A stretch of 33,574 nucleotides of DNA, from NCBI GenBank assembly GCA_016934675.1, contig JAFGSJ010000032.1:1-33574 (forward strand). The letters are read 5' to 3'. Shown piece after piece: positions 1 through 6,472 of the stretch. The notes beneath the pieces are model-generated. The model ran no database searches. It was not told the origin of the DNA and was given only the letters and a program-made list of their open reading frames with translations. Every line of letters starts with the position of its first letter. The stretch's first letter is position 1. A program made the position numbers and the translations under genes. This stretch comes from a bacterium. GTDB lineage: Bacteria; CSSED10-310; JAFGSJ01.

Positions 1-90
1 AGCCGGCAGGATGCCGGAAAGGCTATCGGCAAGAGCGGAGACGGCGGGATTGACGGGATGATTAAGACGGACTATTTCGCAGAGGAATAG
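1..90 (+). pseudogene. Truncated Mrr-type restriction endonuclease C-terminal fragment
   Basis: Frame 1 is open from the window edge to a TAG at 88-90. It contains GKSGDGGIDGMIKTD, which closely resembles the first catalytic segment of Mrr_cat (PD-(D/E)xK) nucleases, where a GDGGIDG stretch carries the active-site Asp. In intact proteins the QxK half of the active site and about 40-60 further residues follow. Here the frame ends with YFAEE and a stop 9 residues after the GGIDG motif, so the Lys-bearing half is missing. The start of the gene lies outside the window. The piece is best read as a broken gene abutting or interrupted by the first cassette. The family assignment rests on one short motif. 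Confidence 0.55.
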
Positions 91-100
91 GAAATAACAC

Positions 101-502
101 ATGGACACATTCGAAAAACGGATTCAGGCCATTCTCGGCAATGACAACGCACGCACCAGGCGCAACGCCGAACGCTATCGAGTGCATTTGATGAAGCGTC
201 TTTCGCTGCCGCTTATCGTCACAGGAACGGAGGATTTCCCGTGGGAAGAGCCGTATGTCTTAGGGGGTTGGGACATGAGGGAGTACGAGAAACTGAAGAA
301 GACGCAACCATCCTACACAGACACCTTTGAGCTTCAAGCCCTTGAGCTTCCAGACGAACACGAAGATGTTGTGGCCATGGTGAAGCGAATCTCTGACGGG
401 CGAGTTTTCCATATTGGATTGTCATGGCTCTGCTGTGAGGATGAAGAAAGCGAAGCGTACATCCTGCTGGATGACTATGGGGTCTGGCACACGAACTACT
501 GA
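101..502 (+). CDS. CcbP-like (calcium-binding family) small cytosolic protein
   Basis: A 133-residue acidic protein without signal peptide or membrane segment. The middle carries LPLIVTGTEDFPWEE followed by YEKLKKTQPSYTD, and the end carries LLDDYGVWHTNY. This pattern matches my recollection of the Calci_bind_CcbP family (named after a cyanobacterial calcium-binding protein), whose members are about this length. Calcium binding is known for the family founder only; here it is an inference. The ATG at 101 gives the full-length family N terminus (FEKRIQAIL). The gene stands alone in its cassette, and a diverged attC-like palindrome (504-566) follows the stop directly. Function in the cell is unknown. 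Confidence 0.62.
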   Translation: MDTFEKRIQAILGNDNARTRRNAERYRVHLMKRLSLPLIVTGTEDFPWEEPYVLGGWDMREYEKLKKTQPSYTDTFELQALELPDEHEDVVAMVKRISDGRVFHIGLSWLCCEDEESEAYILLDDYGVWHTNY

Positions 503-503
503 T

Positions 504-566
504 GCCGAACCAAGGCTCAGAGGTTACGGCTCGCTAGCTCGCCGAACCTCAAGACTAACATTAGGT
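504..566 (+). other. Diverged attC-like recombination site
   Basis: GCCGAAC (504-510) and ATTAGGT (560-566) sit where the outer core sites RYYYAAC and GTTRRRY would be; the second has A instead of the expected G. Between them GAGGTTACGGC pairs with GCCGAACCTC around a short loop. The site begins one base after the stop codon at 500-502, as expected for a cassette end. The weak second core makes this less certain than the sites further right. Confidence 0.5.
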
Positions 567-649
567 TTGCAACAAGATGAATAATCAGGCCCAATCCTTA
601 ATTCTGAGAACTGTTTGGTATAACAAGTACGAGTATCCTGGTGAACGTT

Positions 650-1180
650 ATGGATGATACAATTCTTTCAACTAAAAGACTCGTATTACGTTATCAACGC
701 AAATCTGATATAGAGTTTCTTGTTTATCTTTGGATGGATGAAGAAATGACAAAATACACTGGAGGACCAAGAGAGAAGCAAACATTAATTGATGAATTTA
801 GAAGAATTTCCGAGAATCCACGAGAAGAAGAATATAACTTATGGACTATCGAAAGCAAGGCCTCACATAATCCTATTGGACATGCTGGCTTCATACCTAA
901 GGAAATAAAAGGGAAACAATACATTGAACTTAATTACTATATAGACAAAGAACAATGGAGTAAAGGATATGGAAAGGAAATAGCGCGAGGATTATTGGAC
1001 TATGCTTTTAAAACAAAGAAGCTTGATCAATTAATTGCAATTATTGATCCTGAAAATGAACCATCAAAAAAAGTAGCTAAGGCGATAGGAATGAAATACT
1101 GGAAAAATGAAGATCGATCAGGGAAAAATAAAAGTATCTATCATATAAGGATCGGTGAAACCGAACGGGTTCGCGGCTGA
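650..1180 (+). CDS. GNAT-family N-acetyltransferase (RimJ/RimL type)
   Basis: A 176-residue protein of the Acetyltransf_3 (RimJ/RimL-like) kind. It begins with the STKRLVLR strand typical of the family and carries the acetyl-CoA-binding motif as QWSKGYGKEIARGLLDYAF around residues 105-123. It continues with a NEPSKKVAKAIGMKY helix, the usual N-x-x-S...GF/GM segment. ATG 650 is preferred over the in-frame GTG at 641 because a GGTGA element lies six bases upstream and family members begin close to this point. The last residues and the stop run into the attC at 1160-1251, so the C-terminal tail (GETERVRG) is partly encoded by the recombination site. The substrate cannot be told from sequence. 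It is strongly AT-rich compared with the array's GC-rich cassettes. Confidence 0.85.
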   Translation: MDDTILSTKRLVLRYQRKSDIEFLVYLWMDEEMTKYTGGPREKQTLIDEFRRISENPREEEYNLWTIESKASHNPIGHAGFIPKEIKGKQYIELNYYIDKEQWSKGYGKEIARGLLDYAFKTKKLDQLIAIIDPENEPSKKVAKAIGMKYWKNEDRSGKNKSIYHIRIGETERVRG

Positions 1181-1251
1181 ATCGTTGTCTGGACCGCCTG
1201 CCGCGGCTCGAACACACGAGCCGCTCGCTGCTCAGCTCGGACCCGTTGGGA
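1160..1251 (+). other. attC-like recombination site
   Basis: Outer cores ACCGAAC (1160-1166) and GTTGGGA (1245-1251) bound an imperfect palindrome: AACGGGTTCGCGGCTGA pairs with CTCAGCTCGGACCCGTT. The middle carries a perfect 8-bp hairpin, GCGGCTCG-N6-CGAGCCGC. The preceding GNAT gene stops inside the site. The inner hairpin and right arm are nearly identical to those in the site at 4518-4636, so the two share ancestry. Confidence 0.65.
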
Positions 1252-1289
1252 CTATTACGGCAATGTAAGTGCACGATTGGAAAAATCGA

Positions 1290-1565
1290 ATGTATTTTGA
1301 GATTGTAGGAACAATTGAAGACATTGTAATTATTACAATAGGTGGCGATATCCGGGATATAATGCGATTACGAAAACATATGGCCCGGGCAGATGGCGAA
1401 AACTTAAAGGATATGCTACAATAAAATTAGAAACAGGTCAGGTGAGATACGAAGAGCTGAAATACATCAGAATTATTGATGAATCTGGCGAAGATTATTT
1501 GTATCCAGTATCCTATTTCATTTTCATCCAGTTACCTCAAAAAGCTCAGGAAGAACTTCAAATCG
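1290..1565 (+). pseudogene. Frameshifted chimeric remnant of small cassette protein(s)
   Basis: From ATG 1290 the frame reads MYFEIVGTIEDI...IRDIMRLRK, then loses similarity near 1374 and stops at a TAA. Shifting by two bases at that point restores KTYGPGRWRKLKGYATIKL and then continues to YIRIIDESGEDYLYP and IQLPQKAQEEL. The first part resembles a small family of unknown function with a YGxGRWRKLKG motif. The second resembles another unknown family with an IDESGEDYLYP motif. I know both only as hypothetical proteins of bacteria with scattered distribution. The sequence therefore looks like a frameshifted gene fused to the tail of a second one. The downstream frame stays open into the attC at 1575-1703, but that part has no protein-like similarity that I recognise. 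Confidence 0.55.
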
Positions 1566-1574
1566 TCAACCAGG

Positions 1575-1703
1575 GCCCAACAAATCGATGCACTCGGAGA
1601 TCAACCGCTGCCGTTTTTTTCATGGTTTCTTTGGCTGAAAATGGGATTCGTGAATCGGCGAAACTCTTGCCAGTTGTTGATCCCGGTGATCTTGACGTTG
1701 GGC
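1575..1703 (+). other. attC recombination site
   Basis: Perfect outer cores GCCCAAC (1575-1581) and GTTGGGC (1697-1703) are exact reverse complements. The arms continue to pair imperfectly: GATCAACCGCTGCC on the left matches the complement of the segment ending in GATCTTGACGTTGGGC on the right. Length is 129 bp, within the usual attC range. It closes the cassette carrying the 1290-1565 remnant and opens the VapBC cassette. Confidence 0.75.
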
Positions 1704-1732
1704 GGACGCCTACGGTGCTCGAGAGTAACACC

Positions 1733-1761
1733 TTGACATTGTATATACGATGGTATATACC
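1733..1761 (+). promoter_or_regulatory. sigma70-type promoter of the vapBC cassette
   Basis: A consensus -35 TTGACA (1733-1738) is followed at 17 bp by TATACC (1756-1761), or at 15 bp by TATATA (1754-1759). It lies about 25-45 bases before the vapB start and inside the cassette, so the module can be expressed without the integron promoter. Confidence 0.65.
1741..1760. promoter_or_regulatory. Operator-like repeat for VapB autoregulation
   Basis: GTATATAC occurs twice with a 4-base spacer (GTATATAC GATG GTATATAC). Each half is itself a palindrome, and the pair covers the spacer and -10 region of the promoter. AbrB/MazE-type antitoxins dimerise and bind palindromes at their own promoter, so this is the likely VapB or VapBC operator. 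Binding is inferred. Confidence 0.6.
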
Positions 1762-1782
1762 TATTTTCAAGAGGTGAATAAC

Positions 1783-2013
1783 ATGCTTAGCTCAAAGGTC
1801 TTTATTAGTGGGAATAGTCAAGCAATCAGGCTGCCTAAAGAATATCAGGTTGCTGATAAGGAGCTATTTATTCAAAAAATAGGAAGCACCATCATCCTTT
1901 TCCCCAAGAAGAATCCTTGGGAAGTGTTTGAAAAAAGCCTGAACGAATTCTCTGATGACTTTATGGAAGATGGTCGCAAACAGCCGAAAATGCAAAAGCG
2001 GAACGTCTCCTAA
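1783..2013 (+). CDS. vapB: VapB-type antitoxin (AbrB/MazE swapped-hairpin fold)
   Basis: A 76-residue antitoxin. The first 45 residues carry the AbrB-like DNA-binding pattern: SKVFISGNSQAIRLPKEYQ, followed by two short strands ending IILFPKK. The C-terminal part (WEVFEKSLNEFSDDFMEDGR) is the expected toxin-binding tail with conserved aromatic and acidic residues. ATG 1783 is chosen because a GAGGTG ribosome site lies just upstream and the protein starts at the family N terminus. An earlier in-frame start at 1750 would lie inside the promoter and operator. Its TAA overlaps the toxin ATG by one base (TAATG), indicating translational coupling. It should neutralise VapC and repress the operon. 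Confidence 0.85.
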   Translation: MLSSKVFISGNSQAIRLPKEYQVADKELFIQKIGSTIILFPKKNPWEVFEKSLNEFSDDFMEDGRKQPKMQKRNVS

Positions 2014-2408
2014 TGTATTTGCTCGATACAAATATCTGCATATACATCATTAATAGCAATCCAAAGCACGTTGTAGAACGTATAAAGAAATTGAAACCGC
2101 ATCAAATAAAACTATCAGCAGTATCCCTTAGTGAACTTGAGTATGGTGTGTCAAAAAGTCAGCATAGAGAAAAGAATCGAAAGGCCCTTATTGGTTTTGC
2201 ATCAGCTTTTGATATTATTGATTTCAATGATAGTGATGCAGAAGTATATGGCCTGATAAGAGCAGAACTCGAAAAGCAAGGTCAGATAATCGGACCATAT
2301 GACATGCAGATAGCCGCTCAAGCAATCACAAGAGATTTGATTCTCGTTACAAACAATGCTGCAGAATTCTCAAGGATACTAAACCTCAAGTTGGAAAATT
2401 GGGTATGA
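2013..2408 (+). CDS. vapC: VapC toxin, PIN-domain ribonuclease
   Basis: A 131-residue PIN-domain protein covering the whole family length. Visible metal-binding acidic residues are D5 (LLDTN), E41 (SLSELEYG) and D97 (GPYDMQIAA). The fourth position reads LVTNNAAEFSRI, with Asn where many members have Asp, and E118 nearby; this variant is common in VapC. VapC proteins are Mg-dependent endoribonucleases that cleave tRNA or rRNA and halt translation; the exact target cannot be seen. The start overlaps the vapB stop by one base. The stop is followed seven bases later by an attC (2415-2478). As a cassette TA module it probably stabilises the array against loss. Confidence 0.9.
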   Translation: MYLLDTNICIYIINSNPKHVVERIKKLKPHQIKLSAVSLSELEYGVSKSQHREKNRKALIGFASAFDIIDFNDSDAEVYGLIRAELEKQGQIIGPYDMQIAAQAITRDLILVTNNAAEFSRILNLKLENWV

Positions 2409-2414
2409 GAAATC

Positions 2415-2478
2415 GTCCAACGAATGAGGATAGATAGTGTGAGTGAAGCGAACCACAATCTATCCTTATTCGTTAAAC
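2415..2478 (+). other. attC recombination site
   Basis: Textbook short attC of 64 bp: RYYYAAC core GTCCAAC (2415-2421), GTTRRRY core GTTAAAC (2472-2478), arms CGAATGAGGATAGAT and ATCTATCCTTATTCG pairing with one mismatch, and a loop with AGTGAAGCGAACCAC. It is the clearest recombination site in the array. Confidence 0.88.
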
Positions 2479-2494
2479 GGCAAGGAGATAGCCC

Positions 2495-3328
2495 ATGCAC
2501 CTTCTCCTAGAACGAATGCACAGTCTCGCGGTTCGGCTCGTGTACCTCGTCCTTGCACCTCGACACCCCCGCTGGCGCACAGACGTGCACGCGGTCTTGG
2601 AAGACGACTCGAGTCAGACGATGTGGGTTCACACCCACGGACTCGAGCGCTGGCAACTGCCGAACATCGAGCTCGTTGGCGTCCCCCGTGCCTTGGCTGG
2701 CTATGCGCACGGGATCTTGCTCGACATCATGGGTTATATGAGGTTCGAGAAAGCAATCGGACCTGATGAGCATTTCGGGGGCCTGCTGGTCGCCAGCGAC
2801 CAACGAGTGGTGCACTACGCCACTGCTCGCCTTGTGCAGCGCCCCACCGACCCTCCCCATAACGGTTTCCTTCGGTTCGTGGATCACGGCGAGCCAGCCG
2901 ATTCCGGCTTTCCACGCCGCCTCTTCGCCACGCATATCGCGGTGCTTGGTGAGATCCACAGATCTGCCACTGCCCGTGAGAAGCTGTTTCGTCAGGCTCT
3001 CGCGGTCTATCCTGGCACCGACACCGAGTGGGCCGCCTCTTCGGACTTCGGAACCAACCCAGGGAACTGGCTTGCCTTCGACGGCCTCGGCAATGCGCTC
3101 TGTGATCGCGGCGCCACAGAGGAAGGCATCAACTGCCTCCGTGAGGCCGTCAAGCGGTGCCCAGCAGCCGCGCTCCGCACTCGCGAGATCATTGAGGAAG
3201 GCGTGCGCACCGGCCATCTTCCACCGCCTGAGATTGATCCAAGGTGTGCTTTCTGGCTCGCTCTTGATCTCGAGGGACTTCGCGGTAGCACCTCAGAATC
3301 AAACCCCAGCGATGGGCTTGCCGTCTAA
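2495..3328 (+). CDS. Unknown cassette-borne protein, 277 aa
   Basis: I do not recognise this protein with confidence. It is GC-rich, unlike the flanking TA cassettes, which suggests a different donor. Residues 30-75 (DVHAVLEDD...WVHTHGLERWQLPNIELVGVP) are reminiscent of DUF4261-type domains that carry a T-x-GL...LPE-E pattern. Residues 165-225 (REKLFRQALAVYPG...GLGNALCDRGATEEGINCLREA) look like one or two TPR-like helical hairpins. No signal peptide or membrane segment is evident. An AAGGAG ribosome site precedes ATG 2495 by 8 bases. The TAA lies inside the attC core GTCTAAC, which supports this strand and frame over the 236-codon antisense frame. Confidence 0.7.
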   Translation: MHLLLERMHSLAVRLVYLVLAPRHPRWRTDVHAVLEDDSSQTMWVHTHGLERWQLPNIELVGVPRALAGYAHGILLDIMGYMRFEKAIGPDEHFGGLLVASDQRVVHYATARLVQRPTDPPHNGFLRFVDHGEPADSGFPRRLFATHIAVLGEIHRSATAREKLFRQALAVYPGTDTEWAASSDFGTNPGNWLAFDGLGNALCDRGATEEGINCLREAVKRCPAAALRTREIIEEGVRTGHLPPPEIDPRCAFWLALDLEGLRGSTSESNPSDGLAV

Positions 3329-3450
3329 CGGCCGGATCAAGAAGACACGGCGGGTGTAGTGCTTGCTTGGAGGCCACGGCTTCGGGCATCATTGGGGTAT
3401 GCGAATGCCCTGCAAGTCACCCGCCGTGCAGCTTATCCGGGGTGTTAGGC
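3323..3450 (+). other. attC recombination site
   Basis: Outer cores GTCTAAC (3323-3329) and GTTAGGC (3444-3450). The left arm GGCCGGATC...GACACGGCGGGTG pairs with CACCCGCCGTGC...ATCCGGGGT on the right, giving a long stem with extrahelical bases; total 128 bp. The stop codon of the preceding gene is in the first core. Confidence 0.88.
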
Positions 3451-3482
3451 GGTCTGATCATGTTAAAGGTTAGGAGACTGAA

Positions 3483-4523
3483 ATGTCGATAAATGCAGGC
3501 GCATTGGAAGAGGCGATTACCGCACAACACAGTCGTTCGCCCTTTTCTGGCGTAATCTTTGTGCGAGAACAAGGTGATATCCTCTTCGCCCAAGGTTATG
3601 GAATGGCTAACCGGGCTGAACAGAGCCCGAATACGGTTCACACTCGACTGGGGATGGCTTCAGGAGCGAAAACCTTTACAAGTGTAGCCGTTTGTCAGCT
3701 CGTAGAAAGTGGTCGGATAACGTTTGATACACGCCTGAAAGATTGCCTTGACATCCCACTGCCTCAATTTGATCCCGACGTGACTTTGCATCATTTGCTA
3801 ACCCACAGTGCCGGGATACCCGATTACTTTGACGAAGCCACTATGGATGACTATGAAGCACTCTGGCATGAACGTCCCATGTATGCGTTCCGTATGCCAA
3901 GAGACTTTCTGCCTCTGTTTGCCAATGGACCGATGAAGTTCAAACCCGGCGAGCAGTGGGCCTACAATAATGCAGGGTTTATTGTGTTGGGTTTGGTGAT
4001 TGAGCATTTGACAAAGATGTCCTTTTCAGACTATGTGGAGCAACACATCTTTCAAGTATGTGGGATGACATCGAGCGGATATTTCCCCATGGATCGCTTG
4101 CCAGGCGGCACAGCGCAAGGTTACATTCCGGTCGAAGATGGCCAATGGCGAACCAATACCTATTCTATTCCGATCGTGGGTGGTCCCGATGGGGGAGCCT
4201 ATACGACCGTACACGACCTCGCGAAGCTGTGGGATGCACTGATGGGACATCGACTATTGAGTCAGTCAACAGTCACCAGAATGCTCACGCCGTATTGGCG
4301 TACAAATCCAGACGATGACGAGAACTACTATGGGTACGGACTCTGGATTGCCCAGGACAAAGGGCAGCCCCAGGTATACTACATGCTGGGCGAGGACCCC
4401 GGAGTGTCCTTCTTCTCCGGTTTTTATCCTGACAAGCAAATCCAATTCAGCTTGTTAGGCAATACCGTGGCAGCTACCGACGCCATGTTCGATTGTATTG
4501 CTCCAATCCTCAAAGCCGCCTAA
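3483..4523 (+). CDS. Serine beta-lactamase-like hydrolase (class C / PBP-like fold)
   Basis: A 346-residue member of the Beta-lactamase (PF00144) superfamily, near full family length. The nucleophile motif SxxK is S60-G-A-K63 (MASGAKTFTS). The second motif YxN is Y161-N-N163 (WAYNNAGF). LTHSAGIPDYF after the nucleophile is the typical LLxHxSGI segment. The third motif, usually HxG or KTG, is not obvious: the expected place reads LGEDPGVSFFSGF, so the specificity is uncertain. No signal peptide is seen, which argues against a periplasmic antibiotic-hydrolysing enzyme and favours an esterase, peptidase or cytosolic hydrolase. A TAGGAG ribosome site precedes ATG 3483. The stop codon sits in the core GCCTAAC of the next attC-like site. 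Confidence 0.85.
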   Translation: MSINAGALEEAITAQHSRSPFSGVIFVREQGDILFAQGYGMANRAEQSPNTVHTRLGMASGAKTFTSVAVCQLVESGRITFDTRLKDCLDIPLPQFDPDVTLHHLLTHSAGIPDYFDEATMDDYEALWHERPMYAFRMPRDFLPLFANGPMKFKPGEQWAYNNAGFIVLGLVIEHLTKMSFSDYVEQHIFQVCGMTSSGYFPMDRLPGGTAQGYIPVEDGQWRTNTYSIPIVGGPDGGAYTTVHDLAKLWDALMGHRLLSQSTVTRMLTPYWRTNPDDDENYYGYGLWIAQDKGQPQVYYMLGEDPGVSFFSGFYPDKQIQFSLLGNTVAATDAMFDCIAPILKAA

Positions 4524-4636
4524 CAATCGCGTGCAGGCTGACGCCGCTGCCGCGGCCCGTATCGGCACGAAAATCGGTTATGTAACGCGGCTCGAACAGG
4601 CGAGCCGCTCGCTACTCAGCCGCGGACCCGATTTCA
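4518..4636 (+). other. Degenerate attC-like site
   Basis: The left core GCCTAAC (4518-4524) is perfect and the left arm AATCGCGTGCAGGCTGA pairs with CTCAGCCGCGGACCCGATT on the right. The right outer core is not recognisable (GATTTCAG instead of GTTRRRY). The interior includes GCGGCTCG-N6-CGAGCCGC, as in the site at 1160-1251, and a second core-like GTTATGT at 4577-4583. It may be a mutated or composite site. Confidence 0.55.
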
Positions 4637-4659
4637 GTGTAACAATCATGAAAAAGACA

Positions 4660-4688
4660 TTGACAAATAGCACAAAATGAATTACAAT
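4660..4688 (+). promoter_or_regulatory. sigma70-type promoter of the phd/PIN toxin cassette
   Basis: TTGACA (4660-4665), a 17-bp spacer, and TACAAT (4683-4688) form a near-consensus promoter about 40 bases before the antitoxin ATG. Confidence 0.7.
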
Positions 4689-4703
4689 CTAGACAGGCTA
4701 GAT
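4687..4703. promoter_or_regulatory. Operator-like inverted repeat before the Phd antitoxin
   Basis: ATCTAG (4687-4692), five bases, then CTAGAT (4698-4703) form a perfect 6-bp inverted repeat overlapping the end of the -10 box and the expected transcription start. Phd-type antitoxins repress their own operon through such palindromes; the role is inferred. Confidence 0.55.
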
Positions 4704-4729
4704 GAATAGCAAATTCAAAGGAGGAAAAA

Positions 4730-4981
4730 ATGAAGAAGCAATGGCAATTACAGGAGGCAAAGAATAAATTAAGTGAGGTCATAAAAAATGCTATCAATGA
4801 AGGACCTCAGATTATTACTTTAAGGGGCAAGGAGACAGTCGTATTGTTGTCAATTTCGGAGTATCGGAAATTAAGTAAACCCAAAAGAGATATTGTTGAA
4901 TTTTTTCAGGATTCACCATTGAGAGGTATTGATTTGGACCTTGAGAGAAGTAAAGACATTGCAAGAGAGGTGGAATTTTGA
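4730..4981 (+). CDS. Phd/YefM-type antitoxin
   Basis: An 83-residue antitoxin. Residues 1-50 (WQLQEAKNKLSEVIKNAINEGPQIITLRGKETVVLLSISEYRKL) are the typical Phd/YefM N-terminal DNA-binding domain, with the AKxxLSE helix and the G-x-E-xVVLLS-x-x-Y hairpin. Residues 55-83 (IVEFFQDSPLRGIDLDLER) match the acidic, F-rich tail that binds PIN toxins. The ribosome site AAGGAGG lies 7 bases before ATG 4730. The stop overlaps the toxin's TTG start by 3 bases. It is expected to neutralise the PIN toxin and repress the operon together with it. Confidence 0.88.
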   Translation: MKKQWQLQEAKNKLSEVIKNAINEGPQIITLRGKETVVLLSISEYRKLSKPKRDIVEFFQDSPLRGIDLDLERSKDIAREVEF

Positions 4982-5403
4982 ACTATCTTCTTGATACATG
5001 TATTATTTCAGATTTGATCAAACCAAAACCAAATAAAAAACTAGTGCAATGGTTAAGGACAATAAATGAAAACAATCAGTATTTATCTGTCATGACGGTA
5101 GGTGAAATTCAGAAGGGAATTTCGAGATTGGAGAACAATAAGAAAAAGGATGAACTTCAATCTTGGCTCAATAATGAATTGATGGAAAGGTTTTCGGGAC
5201 AGATAGTGCCAATCAATGTTGAGGTAGCTCATAGATGGGGAGAAATTCTGGCACAGTCAGAAATCAGAGGTAAGAAGCTGCCGATCATAGACAGCTTGAT
5301 TGCTGCTACAGGGATTGTATATGATATGATTGTAGTGACCCGAAATATTGATGATATGGAACAAAGTGGAGTGATTGTGCTCAATCCCTGGAGCGATTTG
5401 TAA
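4978..5403 (+). CDS. PIN-domain toxin (VapC/FitB type)
   Basis: A 141-residue PIN-domain ribonuclease of the kind paired with Phd-like antitoxins. Candidate metal ligands are D6 (YLLDTCIISDL), E43 (TVGEIQKGI), D105 (LPIIDSLIAA) and D125/D126 in VVTRNIDDM. The start is TTG at 4978, overlapping the antitoxin stop, and it gives the family's canonical N-terminal xYLLDT strand; no ATG lies nearby. The likely activity is Mg-dependent cleavage of RNA when the antitoxin is degraded. Its last 68 codons are closely similar to an orphan fragment at 12438-12641, so a related module once existed elsewhere in this region. No clear attC follows; a half-site-like TAACGCCTGCGGTCAGCG occurs from 5414. Confidence 0.9.
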   Translation: MNYLLDTCIISDLIKPKPNKKLVQWLRTINENNQYLSVMTVGEIQKGISRLENNKKKDELQSWLNNELMERFSGQIVPINVEVAHRWGEILAQSEIRGKKLPIIDSLIAATGIVYDMIVVTRNIDDMEQSGVIVLNPWSDL

Positions 5404-5454
5404 TCGAAACTGATAACGCCTGCGGTCAGCGTGCATGTCCTGGTTCGTATTTCT

Positions 5455-6174
5455 CTATGTTAAGGGGAAGCATTCCTTGTTACATATTTGGCAACAGCAT
5501 TTTTTTGAATCAAAGTAATTTCTATATTGTTGGTCCCACTTTTCCATTTTTTGCACATCCTCATTCCCCAATCCTTCGAGGAAACTCTGATCCAATTCAA
5601 AATAGCGGCTTCCTTCATATTCTGGATCCATTATGGCGGAATTTTGAATCTTTGCGTATCCGTATTTTTCAAAGGGAATAAAGGCAGAATCATCATATGC
5701 CGGTTGATTTTCTGAAATGTGAAAACCGTTTTGACTGAAAAATTCTGATAATGATTTTCTTTCTAGGCTCAACCACTTTTCTACCCAATGAGTCCCTAAC
5801 TCTGCTGAAACCTCACCCAAGCCTGCACATCCGCTGAAGCTAAACTGGACATACCATTCAGTTTTCTCTTGCGATTTTTCACCACGCAGAAATACGGTCA
5901 TGGTTTTGATTTTTAAATATTCAAGAAACTGTATTGTTGCTGAATGAGGTTGGGATATATACCGGTTTAAGAAATCGTGAAACATATCAATACATTTTTC
6001 GAAACACGGTTGATCAATATCGATGATTGAACGATTATTACCAACATTTGTTTCTTTAGGAGAAACATAATTTTTTATTCCAAATAATTTTTGAAAAAAA
6101 TATGGTTTTATTTCCCTTCTTTCAAGTAATGTTGGGTCAATATCCCCATAAATCAGAAAAGCTGAACCGCCCAT
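5455..6174 (-). CDS. Unknown protein with Cys-rich C terminus, 239 aa
   Basis: I do not recognise the family. The protein is soluble, AT-rich in coding, and rich in aromatic and acidic residues. It ends in a compact Cys cluster, CCCQICNKEC, that could bind a metal. Residues 85-150 (LKIKTMTVFLRGE...WYVQFSFSGCAGLGEVSAELGTHWVEKWL) look like alternating strands and helices. It runs opposite to the other cassette genes and ends 51 bases from the PIN toxin stop. An amber-interrupted frame lies just upstream on the same strand (6184-6456), with the TGA about 10 bases before this ATG, so the two probably formed an operon. A reverse-oriented cassette would not be served by the integron's common promoter. 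Confidence 0.6.
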   Translation of the reverse strand: MGGSAFLIYGDIDPTLLERREIKPYFFQKLFGIKNYVSPKETNVGNNRSIIDIDQPCFEKCIDMFHDFLNRYISQPHSATIQFLEYLKIKTMTVFLRGEKSQEKTEWYVQFSFSGCAGLGEVSAELGTHWVEKWLSLERKSLSEFFSQNGFHISENQPAYDDSAFIPFEKYGYAKIQNSAIMDPEYEGSRYFELDQSFLEGLGNEDVQKMEKWDQQYRNYFDSKKCCCQICNKECFPLT

Positions 6175-6183
6175 ATTCTTTCC

Positions 6184-6456
6184 TCAATCCGGGATAATAT
6201 ATCGTGCATAATCGGGTATAAATCCTCGTCGGGTTAGCCTCATCTGAGGCGACTCTTCAATTATTAATTCGTCGTAATTGTTCTCATAATCAGGAAAATA
6301 TGTGAAATCCTGCTTTGCCAGAATCTAATAATAAGTTTTGCTTTCCTCGCAGATAGGTTCAATAAGATCGTCGAAACCGTAATCAATACGACTGAGCTTT
6401 TGAGCCTCACCATAGTCTTCCTGTTGTTTTTTCCCGTAAATTTTTAGTCCGTTCAT
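6184..6456 (-). pseudogene. Amber-interrupted unknown gene (91 codons)
   Basis: Reading from the ATG at 6456, the frame runs MNGLKIYGKKQQEDYGEAQK to ...CEESKTYY, then hits TAG (6325-6327). It stays open for a further 46 codons through QDFTYFPDYENNYDELIIEE and MRLTRRGFIPDYARYIIPD to TGA (6184-6186). Both halves have coherent protein-like composition, so a single nonsense mutation is the simplest reading; suppression or recoding is possible but unsupported. No family is recognised. It lies directly upstream of the 239-residue gene on the same strand and just inside the attC at 6473-6574. Confidence 0.5.
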
Positions 6457-6472
6457 TCTATTTCCAGCGTTT

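Noticed and set aside
2507..3217. 236-codon open frame antisense to the 277-residue gene
   Set aside because: It has no clear ribosome site, it is a GC-rich shadow, and the plus-strand gene has AAGGAG upstream and ends in an attC core as cassette genes do.
5414..5465. attC after the Phd/PIN toxin cassette
   Set aside because: TAACGCCTGCGGTCAGCG resembles a left half-site, but no pairing right arm is found; GTTAAGG at 5459 does not extend into a stem.
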